DNA of 64,000 nt from Exobacillus caeni (GCF_005747095.1 NZ_SWLG01000003.1:1-64000); one strand, 5' to 3'. Positions 25,369 through 34,805 are shown, counted from the first letter of the stretch. Translations and numbers: made by a program. The notes: generated from the sequence alone by a model not told the origin.

Positions 25369-26313
25369 ATGAGTCTGCCTCAACAATTAGAGACACAACC
25401 GGAAATGGAAACGGATAAGCCCGGGAAAAGGAACAAAAGGCCAAAAAGGAATCGAAAGAAGCCGAAACAAAAGATGCATGTGTTTGATTATATCAACTAT
25501 ACAATATTGACAATTTTAACACTTGCGACTATCTACCCTTTTTGGTATGTGCTTGTAATCTCGTTCTCTACCCAGGAGGGATATTATCAAAGTGCTTACC
25601 ACCTTTTGCCTAATAGCTTTTCACTGGAAACTTACAAATATGCTTTTACAAACGACCAGGTGTTCCGGTCTATAGGTATCAGCCTTACTGTGACGATTGG
25701 TGGCGTTTTAATTAGTCTTGTACTGACGGCTATGGGAGCCTATGTTTTGTCCAAGCAAAAGCTAAAAGGAAGAAAAGCATTTTTTATTTTTATGATTTTC
25801 ACGATGTTTTTTAATGGGGGGATCGTTCCTCTCTATATACTTGTAAACTCTCTGGAAATGAGAGATACAGTATGGGCGCTCATTTTACCGATGGCAATAA
25901 ATACGTTTAACTTAATCCTTATGATGAACTATTTTTCTTCATTGCCAGAAAGCCTTGAAGAAGCTGCAAAAATAGATGGCTGCAATGACTTCCAGATCCT
26001 ATTTAAGATCGTCCTTCCATCTTCGAAGCCGATTGTTATGACGATTGTACTTTTTTACGCAGTGTTCTATTGGAACGATTGGTTTCTGGCTATGTTGTTT
26101 ATTTCAAATCAGGATTATTATCCACTCTCTTTATTTTTAAGGAATATGATTATAAGTTCTCAAAACTTTATGTCAACCGGATTGGCGATACAAGTGCCGG
26201 AAATGCTTAAATCAGCGGTTATTGTGATCAGTGTAGTACCCGTTATGTTGTTCTATCCTTTTGTACAGAAGTACTTTGTTCAGGGAATTATGCTTGGCTC
26301 TGTTAAAGAGTAA
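25369..26313 (+). CDS. Carbohydrate ABC importer permease 2, LplC/YtcP type
   Basis: 314-residue permease. The first 40 or so residues are an unusual highly charged arm rich in Lys and Arg (residues about 17-37), after which the six-segment membrane domain begins near residue 46. The EAA loop is EEAAKIDGCNDFQILFKIVLPSSKP, and the ending YFVQGIMLGSVKE is typical. It partners the permease just upstream. The basic arm is missing from the paralogue at 9084 and may contact the shared ATPase or the membrane surface; that is a guess. Confidence 0.92.
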   Translation: MSLPQQLETQPEMETDKPGKRNKRPKRNRKKPKQKMHVFDYINYTILTILTLATIYPFWYVLVISFSTQEGYYQSAYHLLPNSFSLETYKYAFTNDQVFRSIGISLTVTIGGVLISLVLTAMGAYVLSKQKLKGRKAFFIFMIFTMFFNGGIVPLYILVNSLEMRDTVWALILPMAINTFNLILMMNYFSSLPESLEEAAKIDGCNDFQILFKIVLPSSKPIVMTIVLFYAVFYWNDWFLAMLFISNQDYYPLSLFLRNMIISSQNFMSTGLAIQVPEMLKSAVIVISVVPVMLFYPFVQKYFVQGIMLGSVKE

Positions 26314-26345
26314 AGCATTTCTAAAAAAATGGGGGAGGAAAGAAT

Positions 26346-27977
26346 ATGCACTTGAAAGGGTTAAGGTTAATGTTGTCCGTAGTGCTTATGCTTACGCTAT
26401 TAACAGGCTGTTTCTTTGGTGGAGGGGGTGAGCAAAAGGTTGATAAGGAAGTTTCCGATAGTGGGAAAAGTGATGAAAAGGTAACGCTCAAAGTTTACAG
26501 ACCGGCGAATGTGGTGGATCCTAAAACGGATCCGATACTTCAGGAAATTGGAAACAGACTCGGTGTTAACGTTGAAATTGTTACTGCTCCTTGGGATCAA
26601 TCCAATAACAAGGTTAACCTGATGATGCAATCTCAGGAAGAAATCGATATTATTCAAGCTGAATTTCAGGCAAGTCCATGGAAACAGTGGGCTGAGGATG
26701 GGCTGATGTACAGTATCGATGAATTACTTAAAGGGAAGGAAAAGGATTTTCCATATGTGGAGTCCATCACTAAGGCTGAGAGCTTTAAAGGTTTACAAGT
26801 GGAGAATGAACGATTCTTCATTCCTGGATCTCATCACGGACAGGATACAGCTCTGTTTATCAGAAAGGATTGGCTCGAAAAACTGAATTTAGAAATGCCC
26901 AAAACAATGGATGATTTCTATAACGTTTTAAAAGCGTTTAAAGAGAAAGATCCTGATGGAAATGGAAAAGATGATACGATCGGTTTACAAGTAACAATGC
27001 CAGCACCTGATAATTTTGCTGAATTAGATCCTGTTATGCACGGGTTTGGAGGAAGTTTCGGTGGGTTCTTTGAGGATTATGTTGTTCGAAATGATAAGGT
27101 CGTTCCACTCGAAACAACGGATGATACGAAGGACGCCTTTGATTTTATGAATAAACTTTATCGTGAGGGTCTTATGAACAGGGACTTTCCAAACCTTAAA
27201 AACGTTGACCAGGGGAACGCAAAATACTTATATGCAAATAAAGCAGGAGCAATTTGGACTTCCAGGGCTTCAGAATTTGAAACAAATATCCAGAAGGTAG
27301 ATCCAAATGCTAAATTAGAATTTGTTCCTCCAATTGTTGCGGACGGCCATGAGTTTATTCCGCTTCAGGGGTCTGCATGGTGGATGATGATCGGGATACC
27401 AAAGTCGTCAAAACACCCGGACGAAGCTTTGAAGTTCATTGAATTTGTAAACAGTAAAGAAGGACGTGAGCTGCTTGTCGCGGGTATAAAAGGAGAGCAT
27501 TACTCAAACCTGACAGAACAAGGCATTTATGACCGAAATAAAGAAAACTGGGAAAAGGATTATGATGTAAAAGCAAACGGTTACGAATATCCACTATGGT
27601 GGGGCTTCCTAACTACTGTACATGGATATATTCCTGTTGAAGAACATGATACATTTGAAGATGCCTTAAAGAATGTCCATATGTTTGTAAGTGAGGAAGA
27701 TTCAAAGAAAGAATTCAACTGGAAGACTGCTGTTGAATATGGAAGTTACTATAATGAGCCGAACCCATTTCATGCCGTATATATCGATTCTGCCCAGGAC
27801 AAACGCAATACGATTCAGAATAACGTTAAAGCAGTCTATTTCTTGAAAATGATCACTGCAGATAGCGAAAAGCAGGTGAATTCACTCTGGGATCAATATA
27901 TTAATGCATGGGAAGACGCAGGAGGAAAAGAAGTAATCCAGGCATATCAAGATTTTTATGATGAAAATATAAAATAA
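26346..27977 (+). CDS. Carbohydrate ABC importer solute-binding lipoprotein 2
   Basis: 543-residue extracellular binding protein of the LplA type. Signal peptide MHLKGLRLMLSVVLMLTLLTGC with lipobox Cys22. The mature protein has an aspartate-rich loop (DPDGNGKDDTIG, about residues 216-227) resembling a calcium site, as in other family 1 binding proteins. GGGGGAGGAAAG lies before the ATG. It closes the second permease/permease/lipoprotein set and ends in a strong terminator. It is only distantly similar to lipoprotein 1, so the two importers may take different oligosaccharides. Confidence 0.9.
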   Translation: MHLKGLRLMLSVVLMLTLLTGCFFGGGGEQKVDKEVSDSGKSDEKVTLKVYRPANVVDPKTDPILQEIGNRLGVNVEIVTAPWDQSNNKVNLMMQSQEEIDIIQAEFQASPWKQWAEDGLMYSIDELLKGKEKDFPYVESITKAESFKGLQVENERFFIPGSHHGQDTALFIRKDWLEKLNLEMPKTMDDFYNVLKAFKEKDPDGNGKDDTIGLQVTMPAPDNFAELDPVMHGFGGSFGGFFEDYVVRNDKVVPLETTDDTKDAFDFMNKLYREGLMNRDFPNLKNVDQGNAKYLYANKAGAIWTSRASEFETNIQKVDPNAKLEFVPPIVADGHEFIPLQGSAWWMMIGIPKSSKHPDEALKFIEFVNSKEGRELLVAGIKGEHYSNLTEQGIYDRNKENWEKDYDVKANGYEYPLWWGFLTTVHGYIPVEEHDTFEDALKNVHMFVSEEDSKKEFNWKTAVEYGSYYNEPNPFHAVYIDSAQDKRNTIQNNVKAVYFLKMITADSEKQVNSLWDQYINAWEDAGGKEVIQAYQDFYDENIK

Positions 27978-27987
27978 CCTACAACTA

Positions 27988-28028
27988 AGAAAAAGCGATG
28001 AAAACAACCTTTGTCGCTTTTTCTATCT
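27988..28028 (+). terminator. Terminator after transporter operon 2
   Basis: AGAAAAAGCGA (27988-27998) pairs with TCGCTTTTTCT (28014-28024), followed by further T-rich sequence. Confidence 0.85.
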
Positions 28029-28077
28029 TAAACGGCAATTAACTTTGATTAAACTAGTATTTATAGGAGGAAAGCAA

Positions 28078-31000
28078 TTGAAACAACTTAAGAAAACGAT
28101 CCTGTTACTTCTTATGTTCTTGTTGGTATGTCCACCTTTCACTGGAGCGGTTGCAGATTCACCTGAGGAAACGGTCATTGACCTCTCTCATGATAGTCCA
28201 GCATCCTGGGGATATACGTTTGGAACGAAAGATGAAGTGAAACGGTGGCAAACGTTTACTGCAACCGGGAATGGAACGATTACGAATCTTGGTCTTTTGT
28301 TAAGGGAAAAAGCTGGTGAAGGACAGTTGTCTAATTTAGTCGTTGAGCTTTATAAGACAAGCAATCACCTGCCGGTTGGGGAACCGCTCAAAGCAGAGTC
28401 CATTGCCCCGCAGGAAGTAACATTCGATCAGGAATGGAAGTTTCCATTTTTATATGAGGGGCTTGAGAGTGGACAGCAATACGCAGTTGCTCTTACGCAG
28501 GCAACACTTTCTGCAGACGGAGGGATGCACAACTATTCATGGCCTGCAAAGAGTATTAATTCACAGGAGCACTTTGGGAAATTTGCAGGAGGTAAGTGGG
28601 TTGATGAGTCAGGTATAGGCGACGGTTGGCTTAAAGTATATGCAGATTTAAATCATGGAGAAGTGGTAATAAGTGAACTAGACTTGTCTGAAAAATACGT
28701 GAACTTAAAGACCGATGAAACGACTACATTAACTGCAACAGCGATTGACCAGTTTGGTGAGGAAGTAGAGGGAGCAGAATTTAACTGGAACAGTAGCGAC
28801 GAGCAAATTGCTGTTGTCAGTGATGGAGAGATTACAGCTTTAGCGGAAGGAACAGCTGAAATTACAGCTACAAGTAATGGTGTAGAAGCCACTGCATCTG
28901 TAATGGTTTCGGATGCTGAAGGCGTTATTCCTGTTCCTGGAATGGAGTTAACGGAGGACACCACTTTCAAACCAGGTTTCTATGATTTTACCTCCGGTGA
29001 TGGTCTCACTATCGGTAAGGATAACATCACAATTGATGGGAACGGAGCGATATTGTTAGGACCGGGAAAAGAAAGCAACGGACCGGATAGTTTTAGCGGG
29101 ATAGGGCTTTTAAGCGAAGGGCATTCCGGTATTAATATCAAGAACCTTACAGTCAATGGGTTTAAGGTCGGCCTCCACGCAATCGATGGTTCGAATTGGC
29201 GGATTGAAAATAACAACTTTAGCAACAATTTTACGGATCCTGAATACGGATGGGGTGATGGTGAGGAGTACGGAGCTGTATTTCTTGAGCGCATTACAAA
29301 TAGTGTTATCTCTCAAAACAAAGGTAACAACGTATGGAACGGATTGAACTTAAAGTACAGTGATGGAAATAAAGTAACGAATAATGATTTTTCTCACACG
29401 ACGAATGTTAGTTTAAAGATGTGGAACGCTTCAAATAATGAAATAGTCGATAATAACTTTAGCTATGGAATCAGAATTGCTCCTGGTGAAGTGCATGCAA
29501 GGGACTCTACCAGTCTCTTAATGGAATCAGGATCAAATGAAAATAAACTCATTCGAAATGACTTTACGCATGGGGGAGACGGGATTTTCATCCGTGTATT
29601 GAATGGGTGGGTAAGTACAGGTAATTATTTTGAGGAAAACGATGCTTCTTATGCTAACAATAATGCTGTAGAAAGCTGGTCTCCAGGTAATACGTATGTA
29701 AGGAACAAAGCGAACCATTCCAGTTATGGTTTTTGGCTGGGCGGGTCTGACGATACCGTGTTAATTGAAAATGAAGCAGCATTTAACGGGATTGACTTTA
29801 ATAACGCTCCAGAAGCTTTTGGGAATGCGGGCATAGCTGTTGTTAATGGTGCAAGCAGCCACTTTAAGCTGGTAGGCAACCATATCCATGATAACAATGG
29901 CCCGGGAGTAGCGATCCGTTATAACGAGGATTACCCGGCGTATCACTGGGTGATACAGCAAAATACCATTGAAAATAATAAGAATGATCCAAGGGGATAC
30001 AAGGGACATGGTATTTATATCAAGAATGCGAAGTGGCTGGATATAGCAGGGAATAACATTAGCGGAAATGAAGGAGAACCTATTCACATTGACTCGAATG
30101 TATCGGATGTTTTTCAGCGAGAAGCATCCATTGATGATACGGCGCCGGTTGCCGAAGCAACTCTTTCTTCTACAACCGTTACCGTTGGTGAAACTATTAC
30201 ATTTGATGCAACCTCAAGTACAGACCCAAAAGGTGCAGAACTGGGGTACAGATGGGATTTAGGTGACGATACGATTGAACGGTCAGCCATTGTCGATCAC
30301 ACTTACAGTCGGCCCGGGTTTTATCGTGTTGGATTAACAGTTAATAACGGTAAGCTAGCCGACCTGGCGTTCTTCAATGTTTATGTAGTTGAAAAAGGTG
30401 AGGAAATCGGTTCTGACCAAACTGCTTCGAAATGGGAGCTGGATTCTGACAAAGGAGAGCTTTCTCTCGATGAAAGCCAATCTATACAGGGTGATCATTC
30501 GATAACGGTAAAAGCCAGGGAAGGAACAACACATCAACTAACATATCCTGCATCAAAGAATTTGGCGATCGATGCTAGTAAGGAAGACCAACTATCATTC
30601 TGGATAAAATACCATTCGGAATATGGTGGGGATCAAAGCAATAGAAAACCGGTTGTTCGATTAATGCAGGATGAAAATAACTATATCGAATATACACCAA
30701 ATCAGGCCTATTTGGATCAACTTTACGCCCCGATCAGTGAACAGCGATATGGATGGAAGCGCTTGATTGTCCCTCTTCATGAAAGTAACGGAGAATGGAC
30801 TGTAGAAACAGTTGGAGAGCCTTCCCTGGATTCTATAGATTACCTTGAATTTGGGGAGGGACCAAGTACAAGTGGTATCTCCGAATTCTGGATCGATGGT
30901 ATCCAATTGCAAAAGCAACAGACACATCTGGACCGGTTTGTAGATATTGCTAAAAATACTTCACAGGAAGGGTTCCCTAAACCTATATCTTCAATAGAGA

Positions 31001-32541
31001 ACGGCGAAAACTCTGATATGTTTGCGCCATTAAATGGAGATCATGATTTTGACGGAAGCAATACAGAGATGTGGAATAGTTTATCAGGAGAGAACGATCA
31101 TGAAGAAGATTGGTACGGAGTTGAATTTGGAAGTTTAAGAGAATTAAACCGCATCGATGTTTATTTTTATCATAATCCAAGTGGTTCTATAATAGATGAT
31201 AACCTGTGGAAACCAAAGGATTATCAAGTAGAATACTGGGCTGGAGACGGATGGAGGAAAGTGTTTCAACCAAAATGGAAGCACAATAAACCACAGCCTA
31301 ACCTGAACAGAATAGAATTTTTAAAAGTGAAAACGTCAAAAATACGTGTGAAAGTAGATCAGGAGGAAGGGAAGCAGACGGGAATCTATTCCTTTGAGGC
31401 ATACAATACAACAAATGCAGCAGCAAATCGTTATGGTGAACGTGTTCCTGTCGTGAAGGCAAGATCTTCAGTTTCAGAGAATATTACATTAAACGAAGTA
31501 GGTTTCTTATTAAACGAAAAAGGAACAAACTTAAGTGATATTAAACTGGAGCTTTATAACACTGAGGAAAATACACCTGTCGGAGATCCATTAGAAATTG
31601 TTACTGTCACCAGGGATAATCTAAATGCGGGCGAGGAAACAAAAGCGGAATTCAACTTTGAAGGATTGGAGCCTGGTAAACAGTACGCAATTGCTATTAC
31701 GCAGGATATTATTGCTGCAAACGGACTTGAGGATCACTATCGCTGGCCTACAAGAAGTGCAGATTCAACGGAACACTTTGGAAAATTTGTTCGAGATAAC
31801 TGGGTGGACGAATCGTTCCTTGGAATGGGCTGGTTGAAACTATATACTTCTCAGGGGCTGATTGATTATTCCTTTGAAAACCCTGGATCAGGAGGATATG
31901 GCGTTGGCCACGTGGACGAGGAAAAAAGATGGCAAACATTTACCATACCAACTGATGCTGTTTGGGAAGTAATTGATGGCTCTATCCAGGAAAGTAATGG
32001 ATGGGAATCAAAACGTTCAGATTCTGGCCAAGATTGGGTAGAGGTAGAATTTAATAAGGAGAAAATAGTTTATAAATCAAATCTCTTCCTTGATAAAGTA
32101 AAAGGAAACTCTTCGCTCCCGGAAGCTTACCAACTTCAATACTGGAAAGACAATGGTTGGCGGGACATTGATAGATTTTATAAAACACCTATCAAAGCAG
32201 GACTAAACACCGTGTTCTTTAAGCCGGTTAAAACATCAAAAATGCGTGTTCTAGTATCTTCTGCGACAGAAAATATTCACATTAATGAATGGGAAGTGAT
32301 TGAACTTAAGATTAGCGGATTAAATGAGATCAAAGATAAAGTTAACCTTGCTTATGATACAAATCTGATAGATTCAAAAGGGTTAACAAGAAGTATTGAG
32401 TCCAGGCTTAATAAGCTTGAAAAGAAACCAGATAAAAAAACGTTAAAAGCACTGGAGAACCATATAAGAGCACAAAAGGGCAAACATATTGACGAAGAAT
32501 TTGCGGTTGAATTACTTTGCCTGCTAGATACCCTTCGCTAG
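28078..32541 (+). CDS. Secreted multidomain beta-helix protein (putative glycan lyase or hydrolase)
   Basis: 1487-residue secreted protein. The TTG at 28078 is chosen because GGAGGAAAGCAA precedes it; the upstream TTG at 28045 lacks a ribosome site. Domains: signal peptide 1-26; module A about 28-190; Big2-like Ig domain about 200-280; right-handed beta-helix about 282-680; PKD about 687-770 (YRWDLGDDT); beta-sandwich about 775-945; discoidin-like F5/8C domain about 950-1110; second module A about 1114-1270; second discoidin-like region about 1285-1407; helical tail 1410-1487. Beta-helix proteins of this kind are lyases, hydrolases or fructotransferases; the reaction is not identifiable here. 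The helix shares long identical runs with the GH127 fusion at 11030, for example GIRIAPGEVHARDSTS. No sortase motif or S-layer domain is seen. Confidence 0.8.
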   Translation: MKQLKKTILLLLMFLLVCPPFTGAVADSPEETVIDLSHDSPASWGYTFGTKDEVKRWQTFTATGNGTITNLGLLLREKAGEGQLSNLVVELYKTSNHLPVGEPLKAESIAPQEVTFDQEWKFPFLYEGLESGQQYAVALTQATLSADGGMHNYSWPAKSINSQEHFGKFAGGKWVDESGIGDGWLKVYADLNHGEVVISELDLSEKYVNLKTDETTTLTATAIDQFGEEVEGAEFNWNSSDEQIAVVSDGEITALAEGTAEITATSNGVEATASVMVSDAEGVIPVPGMELTEDTTFKPGFYDFTSGDGLTIGKDNITIDGNGAILLGPGKESNGPDSFSGIGLLSEGHSGINIKNLTVNGFKVGLHAIDGSNWRIENNNFSNNFTDPEYGWGDGEEYGAVFLERITNSVISQNKGNNVWNGLNLKYSDGNKVTNNDFSHTTNVSLKMWNASNNEIVDNNFSYGIRIAPGEVHARDSTSLLMESGSNENKLIRNDFTHGGDGIFIRVLNGWVSTGNYFEENDASYANNNAVESWSPGNTYVRNKANHSSYGFWLGGSDDTVLIENEAAFNGIDFNNAPEAFGNAGIAVVNGASSHFKLVGNHIHDNNGPGVAIRYNEDYPAYHWVIQQNTIENNKNDPRGYKGHGIYIKNAKWLDIAGNNISGNEGEPIHIDSNVSDVFQREASIDDTAPVAEATLSSTTVTVGETITFDATSSTDPKGAELGYRWDLGDDTIERSAIVDHTYSRPGFYRVGLTVNNGKLADLAFFNVYVVEKGEEIGSDQTASKWELDSDKGELSLDESQSIQGDHSITVKAREGTTHQLTYPASKNLAIDASKEDQLSFWIKYHSEYGGDQSNRKPVVRLMQDENNYIEYTPNQAYLDQLYAPISEQRYGWKRLIVPLHESNGEWTVETVGEPSLDSIDYLEFGEGPSTSGISEFWIDGIQLQKQQTHLDRFVDIAKNTSQEGFPKPISSIENGENSDMFAPLNGDHDFDGSNTEMWNSLSGENDHEEDWYGVEFGSLRELNRIDVYFYHNPSGSIIDDNLWKPKDYQVEYWAGDGWRKVFQPKWKHNKPQPNLNRIEFLKVKTSKIRVKVDQEEGKQTGIYSFEAYNTTNAAANRYGERVPVVKARSSVSENITLNEVGFLLNEKGTNLSDIKLELYNTEENTPVGDPLEIVTVTRDNLNAGEETKAEFNFEGLEPGKQYAIAITQDIIAANGLEDHYRWPTRSADSTEHFGKFVRDNWVDESFLGMGWLKLYTSQGLIDYSFENPGSGGYGVGHVDEEKRWQTFTIPTDAVWEVIDGSIQESNGWESKRSDSGQDWVEVEFNKEKIVYKSNLFLDKVKGNSSLPEAYQLQYWKDNGWRDIDRFYKTPIKAGLNTVFFKPVKTSKMRVLVSSATENIHINEWEVIELKISGLNEIKDKVNLAYDTNLIDSKGLTRSIESRLNKLEKKPDKKTLKALENHIRAQKGKHIDEEFAVELLCLLDTLR

Positions 32542-32555
32542 AGCACGGATTATAG

Positions 32556-32590
32556 AGGAGGCAGGAGACGATAGCTCTGCCTCCTTTCTT
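32556..32590 (+). terminator. Terminator after the secreted beta-helix gene
   Basis: AGGAGGCAG (32556-32564) pairs with CTGCCTCCT (32577-32585), then TTCTT. Its T-tract ends two bases before an ATG at 32592, which argues against that ATG being the rbsD start. Confidence 0.78.
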
Positions 32591-32651
32591 AATGAAAATA
32601 GTAGTAAAACAAAAAGAGATGAAAGATATTATTTTAGAAAGGGTGGAATAC

Positions 32652-33047
32652 TTGAAAAAAAATGGTGTGCTTAATAGTGAGATAGCGGCTGTTTTAGCAG
32701 GGAGCGGTCACACTGATTCGATTGTAATTTGTGATTGCGGTTTACCAATTCCGGAAGGGCCAAAGAAAATCGATTTATCTGTAAAGGTTGGCAGCCCTTC
32801 ATTTCTTGAAGTTTTTAAAACAATTTTAGATGATTTCCAGGTGGAAAAAGTAATTCTGGCCAAAGAAATTAAAGCGTTCAATACTACTATTCTTAATGAA
32901 ATTTCTGATTCGTTTTCGGATGAAGAGATCCAGTTTGTGGCCCATGAACAATTCAAGGAGTTAACAAAGAATGCAAAAGCTGTCATTAGAACCGGGGAAG
33001 CAACACCATATGCGAATATTATCCTTCATTCAGGTGTCATTTTTTAA
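32652..33047 (+). CDS. rbsD: D-ribose pyranase
   Basis: RbsD-like protein that interconverts pyranose and furanose forms of ribose, making the furanose available to ribokinase. From the TTG at 32652 it is 131 residues, the same length as B. subtilis RbsD, and begins [37 protein letters not shown] in front is a good ribosome site. The in-frame ATG at 32592 would add 20 residues but abuts a terminator hairpin and has no ribosome site. Conserved His21 region (GHTD), DCGLPIPEG and the ending [19 protein letters not shown] are intact. It starts a run of five same-strand genes. Confidence 0.9.
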   Translation: MKKNGVLNSEIAAVLAGSGHTDSIVICDCGLPIPEGPKKIDLSVKVGSPSFLEVFKTILDDFQVEKVILAKEIKAFNTTILNEISDSFSDEEIQFVAHEQFKELTKNAKAVIRTGEATPYANIILHSGVIF

Positions 33048-33062
33048 GGAGGATCTTTAATT

Positions 33063-33695
33063 ATGAAAAAGGATGCCCTCATAATTTCTGGCGGGTGGGA
33101 AGGCCATTCACCGGAAGAATTTACAGAATGTTTTAAAAATATATTAGAAGAACAAGATTTCCAGGTTAGTACAATAAATAGCCTCGATTTGAAAGATTAT
33201 GAAAAACAGTTGAAATGTGTGGATTTAATAATCCCTAACTGGACGACGGGGAGAATTTCTTTCGATTCTCTTACTCTATTGCTAGAAGCGGTTCAAGAGG
33301 GAGCGGGTCTCGCGGGAATACACGGGGGGATGGGTGATGCTTTTCGAGAACAAACGGAATACCAGTATATGGTAGGCGGCCAGTTCGTAGCACATCCTGG
33401 AGGTCAAAATGTTGTTTATGAAGTGACGATCAAAGATCATGAGCATGAAATAACAAAGGGAGTGGCAGGGACTTTTACTGTTAATTCAGAAATGTATTAT
33501 ATGCATGTTGATCCGGGTAATCACGTTATCGCTTCCACGAAGCAAAAAAATGGTGAAATGCCTGTAGCGTGGGTAAAAAAGTATGGAGAAGGAAAGATAT
33601 TTTATTGTTCGGTAGGGCATACTCCCTCCGATTTAACAGAAAGGAATCTGTACCAGTTAATCAAGAATGGCTTTTTATGGGCAAGTAATAAATAA
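33063..33695 (+). CDS. ThuA-family protein
   Basis: 210-residue ThuA-like protein (class I glutamine amidotransferase fold). Motifs: ALIISGGWEGHSPEEF at the start, GAGLAGIHGGMGDAF (about 79-93), GGQFVAHPGG, and the C-terminal GEGKIFYCSVGHTPSDL. In rhizobia thuA and thuB are needed for trehalose and related disaccharide use through 3-keto intermediates; ThuB is a Gfo/Idh dehydrogenase. Here too a Gfo/Idh gene follows, 12 bases downstream. Its exact reaction is not established for the family. AAGGAGGATC precedes the ATG. Confidence 0.82.
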   Translation: MKKDALIISGGWEGHSPEEFTECFKNILEEQDFQVSTINSLDLKDYEKQLKCVDLIIPNWTTGRISFDSLTLLLEAVQEGAGLAGIHGGMGDAFREQTEYQYMVGGQFVAHPGGQNVVYEVTIKDHEHEITKGVAGTFTVNSEMYYMHVDPGNHVIASTKQKNGEMPVAWVKKYGEGKIFYCSVGHTPSDLTERNLYQLIKNGFLWASNK

Positions 33696-33707
33696 AAGGA
33701 GGATACA

Positions 33708-34805
33708 ATGCTAGAAAAAACAGGCGTTGGAATTATCGGCTGTGGAAACATAAGTTCTGTATATATTACAAATTTCATTCAAATGGAAGAGGTAGAGCTT
33801 GTAAGTGTTGCAGATTTAGATATGAAAAAAGCTGAACGAAGAGCAAAAGAATTTAATATAAAAAATTTTGAGGCTCCACAGGATCTTATTTCTCGAAGTG
33901 ATATCGACATCATTGTGAATTTGACCACTCCTGAAGTACATGCAGAAGTCATAGAGAATGTTCTCCTTCATGGAAAGCATGTATATGTTGAAAAGCCGCT
34001 AGCTGTTGAACTCGAGGATGCACAAAAAGTAATAGATCTTGCAAGAAGAAAACAAATACGGATAGGATGTGCCCCTGATACTTTTTTGGGAGGGGCAGCG
34101 CAGACCTGTAGAAAAATAATAGATAACGATGAGATTGGCATGCCGATTGGTGCGCATGCATTTATGTTATGTCCGGGACATGAATCATGGCATCCTGACC
34201 CTGGCTTTTATTATGCTAGAGGAGCCGGGCCTTTGTTTGATATGGGACCTTATTATCTAACCAATCTAATCGCATTATTCGGAAGTGTGCAAGGAGTTGT
34301 AGGAATGGCAAAAAAAACGTATGATTATCGGAAGATTAAGAGCAAACCAAGATTTGGAGAAAAAATAAAAGTAGAAACGCCGACCCACATAAACGGGATT
34401 CTGAATTTTTCAAATGGCATGACTGCCTCGTTGACGACAAGTTTTGATGTATGGCACACAACCCTCCCGTATATAGAAGTTTATGGAACGAAAGGAACAA
34501 TGCTTATTCCGGATCCCAATAGCTATGGCGGTGAAATAAAAATTAAGAAGGAAGGAGATTCTGATTGGAAGAGTGTACCGATTGAGTTTCCATACACAGA
34601 AAACGACAGGGGAATCGGAGTTCTAGATCTGATTCGGAGTATTAAAAGGAAAGTAAAGCATCGAGCCAATGCAAGTGTTGGCATGCATGTTCTTGAAATT
34701 ATGCATGGATTAATCAAGTCTGCCGAAGAAAAGAAGTTTGTTTCTATTAATAGTACATGTGAAAGGCCGCCAATAATGGACGATGTAACTAAAGGAGGAC
34801 TATAA
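33708..34805 (+). CDS. Gfo/Idh/MocA-family oxidoreductase 2
   Basis: 365-residue dehydrogenase. The Rossmann loop GVGIIGCGNISSVYITNF is at residues 6-23, and VYVEKPLAVELEDA carries the canonical EKP motif (about 97-99). The C-terminal domain includes RGAGPLFDMGPYYLTNL with Tyr where His or Tyr is usual. It resembles sugar 3-dehydrogenases that pair with ThuA. AAAGGAGGATACA precedes the ATG, and the stop directly abuts the GTG of the GH38-like gene. The oxidised substrate is unknown. Confidence 0.85.
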   Translation: MLEKTGVGIIGCGNISSVYITNFIQMEEVELVSVADLDMKKAERRAKEFNIKNFEAPQDLISRSDIDIIVNLTTPEVHAEVIENVLLHGKHVYVEKPLAVELEDAQKVIDLARRKQIRIGCAPDTFLGGAAQTCRKIIDNDEIGMPIGAHAFMLCPGHESWHPDPGFYYARGAGPLFDMGPYYLTNLIALFGSVQGVVGMAKKTYDYRKIKSKPRFGEKIKVETPTHINGILNFSNGMTASLTTSFDVWHTTLPYIEVYGTKGTMLIPDPNSYGGEIKIKKEGDSDWKSVPIEFPYTENDRGIGVLDLIRSIKRKVKHRANASVGMHVLEIMHGLIKSAEEKKFVSINSTCERPPIMDDVTKGGL

